A DNA stretch of 64,000 bases. It comes from JAIBJN01 sp963775505 (lineage in GTDB: Bacteria > Actinomycetota > Thermoleophilia > Gaiellales > Gaiellaceae). Below, in pieces: positions 63,501 through 64,000 of this stretch. Every line of letters begins with the position of its first letter. The stretch's first letter is position 1. The position numbers and the translations under genes are program-made. The stretch lies in contig CAVZIL010000001.1 of NCBI GenBank assembly GCA_963775505.1, positions 310,001 to 374,000 on the forward strand. The letters are read 5' to 3'. The notes beneath the pieces were generated by a model. That model saw only the letters and a program-made list of their open reading frames with translations, was not told where the DNA came from and did not search any database.

Positions 63501-64000
63501 AGCGGATGAGCAGCGGCCGAAGGACTTCGGGATCGAGGAGCTCACCCAGCGTGGCCGAGCCGGCGAGGTCCCAGACCAGGCAGGTGACAATGCGCCGGAG
63601 CGCTCTCGCCGGCGCTGGGGCGGAGTCCGGCAAGCTAGGAGGGGCCCCGGCCTCCTGCCGGAGGATGGACTGCTCGAGCCCCCGAAGCTCCGGGGACGGT
63701 TCGATGCCGAGCTCCTCGACCAAGGTGCGCCGAGCCTCGCGATACGCAGCCAGCGCCTCCGCCTGGCGACCGGAGCGGTACAGCGCGAGCATCAGCTGAC
63801 CGCGTAGGCGCTCGCTCAGAGGGTGCTCGCCCACGAGCGCCTCGAGCTCGGGAACGACATCAGCGTGCCGGCCTAGCGCGAGATCCGCGTCGATCCGTGC
63901 CTCCGAGCAGGCGAGTCGAAGCTCCTCGAGACGTACGATCTCAGACTGGGCGAACCGCTCGAAGCGAACGTCGGCGAGGGCGGGCCCGCGCCAGAGGCCC
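60577..64000 (-). CDS. BTAD / nucleotide cyclase-like / AAA / TPR regulator (5' end beyond window)
   Basis: At least 1140 residues, N-terminus outside the window. In order: a bacterial transcriptional activation domain with TPR-like repeats (LALYRSGRQAEALAAYREARRTL), a class III cyclase-homology domain (WDLAGSATLGELLDPEVL, DSVGDGFVAVFG, RTGLNTGEVL, both metal Asp kept), an AAA/STAND ATPase with Walker A GEPGIGKSRLV, and a long C-terminal TPR array. The usual N-terminal winged helix would lie upstream. Such SARP/LAL-like proteins are ATP-dependent transcription regulators; the target is unknown. The frame is open from TAG 60577 to the window edge. Confidence 0.88.
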   Translation of the reverse strand, partial: GLWRGPALADVRFERFAQSEIVRLEELRLACSEARIDADLALGRHADVVPELEALVGEHPLSERLRGQLMLALYRSGRQAEALAAYREARRTLVEELGIEPSPELRGLEQSILRQEAGAPPSLPDSAPAPARALRRIVTCLVWDLAGSATLGELLDPEVLRPLLIRCHETMRLTCEKYGGAVHDSVGDGFVAVFGAPISHEDDALRAVLAAEEIGLRLAELNAELKPTLGVELAARTGLNTGEVLTPGAKEDDALFLGSAGSVAARLEQAAAPGEILLGETTCALLGSAVRVELRQTAASAESTPVRAFRLLEVLPGVTPSGPRPETPFFGREPELRLLRDAFDRSVGERACHLVTILGEPGIGKSRLVREFQPLLGSEATFLVGRCPAYGEGITYWPVREMVLQAAGPGTIDGLVQGLDDGPAVARGVATALGLEEGVAGEEALWAFRRFFAEIARTQPLVLVFEDVHYGQAALVDLVDHLASWIRDVPVLLLCLARPELLDTHRQWAGGQRNAASLTLGPLSAEESRGLLVALAGKTLEEVGLARIAATAGGNPFFLEQLLAHVGERGTNAADLGLPPVLQALLAARLDLLGPQERALLEHGAVEGEVFHLGSVLALSEDLSRSDAEGVLHELLRRDLLRPEKPALAGEHAVRFRHELIREAAYESLPKADRAHLHELHARWLETLGAAVPEPDARIGFHLERASSLAREVGADGDEDRDLAVRAGQRLVEAARHAHRRGDLAGEIGFLDRAVELLGPGEPAAAELLPALGSALTEAGTFDQAADVAGRAVELGDRLGLPLVRWRGMIEGERLRLYRHPESVDVHATIAVADAAMAALRELGDELGLSRASYLMCDLAWTTGQIESSFEHAERAVEHARRAGIGFEVAAALNFIAALVQGPTPVSEAVSRCGALEREVAGHRAAELTLLGCRAALAAMDRRVGEAREGMARSRAGLEELGLHEASAWMALMDAQAEMLAGSTATAARAARDTERITRAIGDSWFLSAALVDYAHAILDQDPIDEAVAAVAAIDTVPAPSDMEWLIKRHTARARLAARQGDAERGLAEARQAVELADRTDLIVFRAGAHQVLADLLLSARRPREAEKAAKSSLELCEAKENVAAASQVRRFLGALQAEA

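Overview
The window is very GC-rich, densely packed, and reads as chromosome from a high-GC Gram-positive (Actinomycetota). The support is a pknB-pbpA-rodA/ftsW-pstP-fhaB-fhaA cell-division and signalling cluster, a SufBCDSU Fe-S system, an OpcA-dependent oxidative pentose phosphate operon, a PdtaS/PdtaR-like pair, frequent GTG starts and many apparently leaderless promoters. The gene mix fits a Thermoleophilia/Gaiellales-like lineage, but that placement is inference. I see no rRNA, tRNA, CRISPR array, insertion sequence or prophage.

Layout. 1-2.9 kb (minus): tatA, tatC, an amidohydrolase and a TPR membrane protein. 3-10.7 kb (plus): a suf operon interrupted by two tandem VOC-fold genes and a methyltransferase, then a Rieske ferredoxin, a small Cys-motif protein and an O-methyltransferase. 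10.7-10.9 kb: a probable stand-alone RNA ending in an intrinsic terminator. 11-15.6 kb: a reductase-like protein, dcd, gabT and a receptor Ser/Thr kinase. 15.6-25.5 kb (minus): a membrane Ser/Thr kinase, fhaA, fhaB, pstP, ftsW/rodA, pbpA, pknB and ddl, linking peptidoglycan synthesis to phospho-signalling. 25.6-28.2 kb: small membrane, GNAT and HNH genes, then a hairpin-dense spacer. 28.4-31.5 kb: two divergent glutamine synthetase genes whose leaders carry hexaloop hairpins overlapping terminator-like stems. 31.6-37.6 kb: a response regulator, a 1078-residue sensor kinase, and the PdtaS/PdtaR-like pair whose regulator has an RNA-binding ANTAR domain. 38-47 kb: a zincin-like protein, an ABC-F ATPase and tkt-tal-gnd-zwf-opcA-pgl. 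47-52.2 kb (minus): ctaC-ctaD-(ctaA-like)ctaB-small peptide-amidase, for a caa3-type oxidase. 52.4-56.3 kb: a DUF4395-thioredoxin gene and the 2-oxoglutarate dehydrogenase E1 gene. 56.3-60.5 kb: two acidic low-complexity membrane proteins around a Ser/Thr kinase and a two-component system, with an 11-bp phased operator between them. 60.6-64 kb: a large BTAD/cyclase/AAA/TPR regulator open at the window end.

Reading caution: at least eight clear single-base frame breaks (tatA, sufB, VOC1, pknB, ftsW twice, an amidase, ctaB) cut well-conserved genes, several in C/G or A/T runs. They look mostly like residual assembly indels, so the affected genes are annotated as whole genes with the break positions given.

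The most interesting system is the pair of glutamine synthetase leaders. Each has two hairpins with six-base loops, three of the four loops beginning GACG, and in the minus-strand leader the second hairpin shares an arm with a strong intrinsic terminator. An ANTAR response regulator and its cognate-type kinase lie 4-7 kb away. This suggests RNA-level antitermination control of glutamine synthesis.
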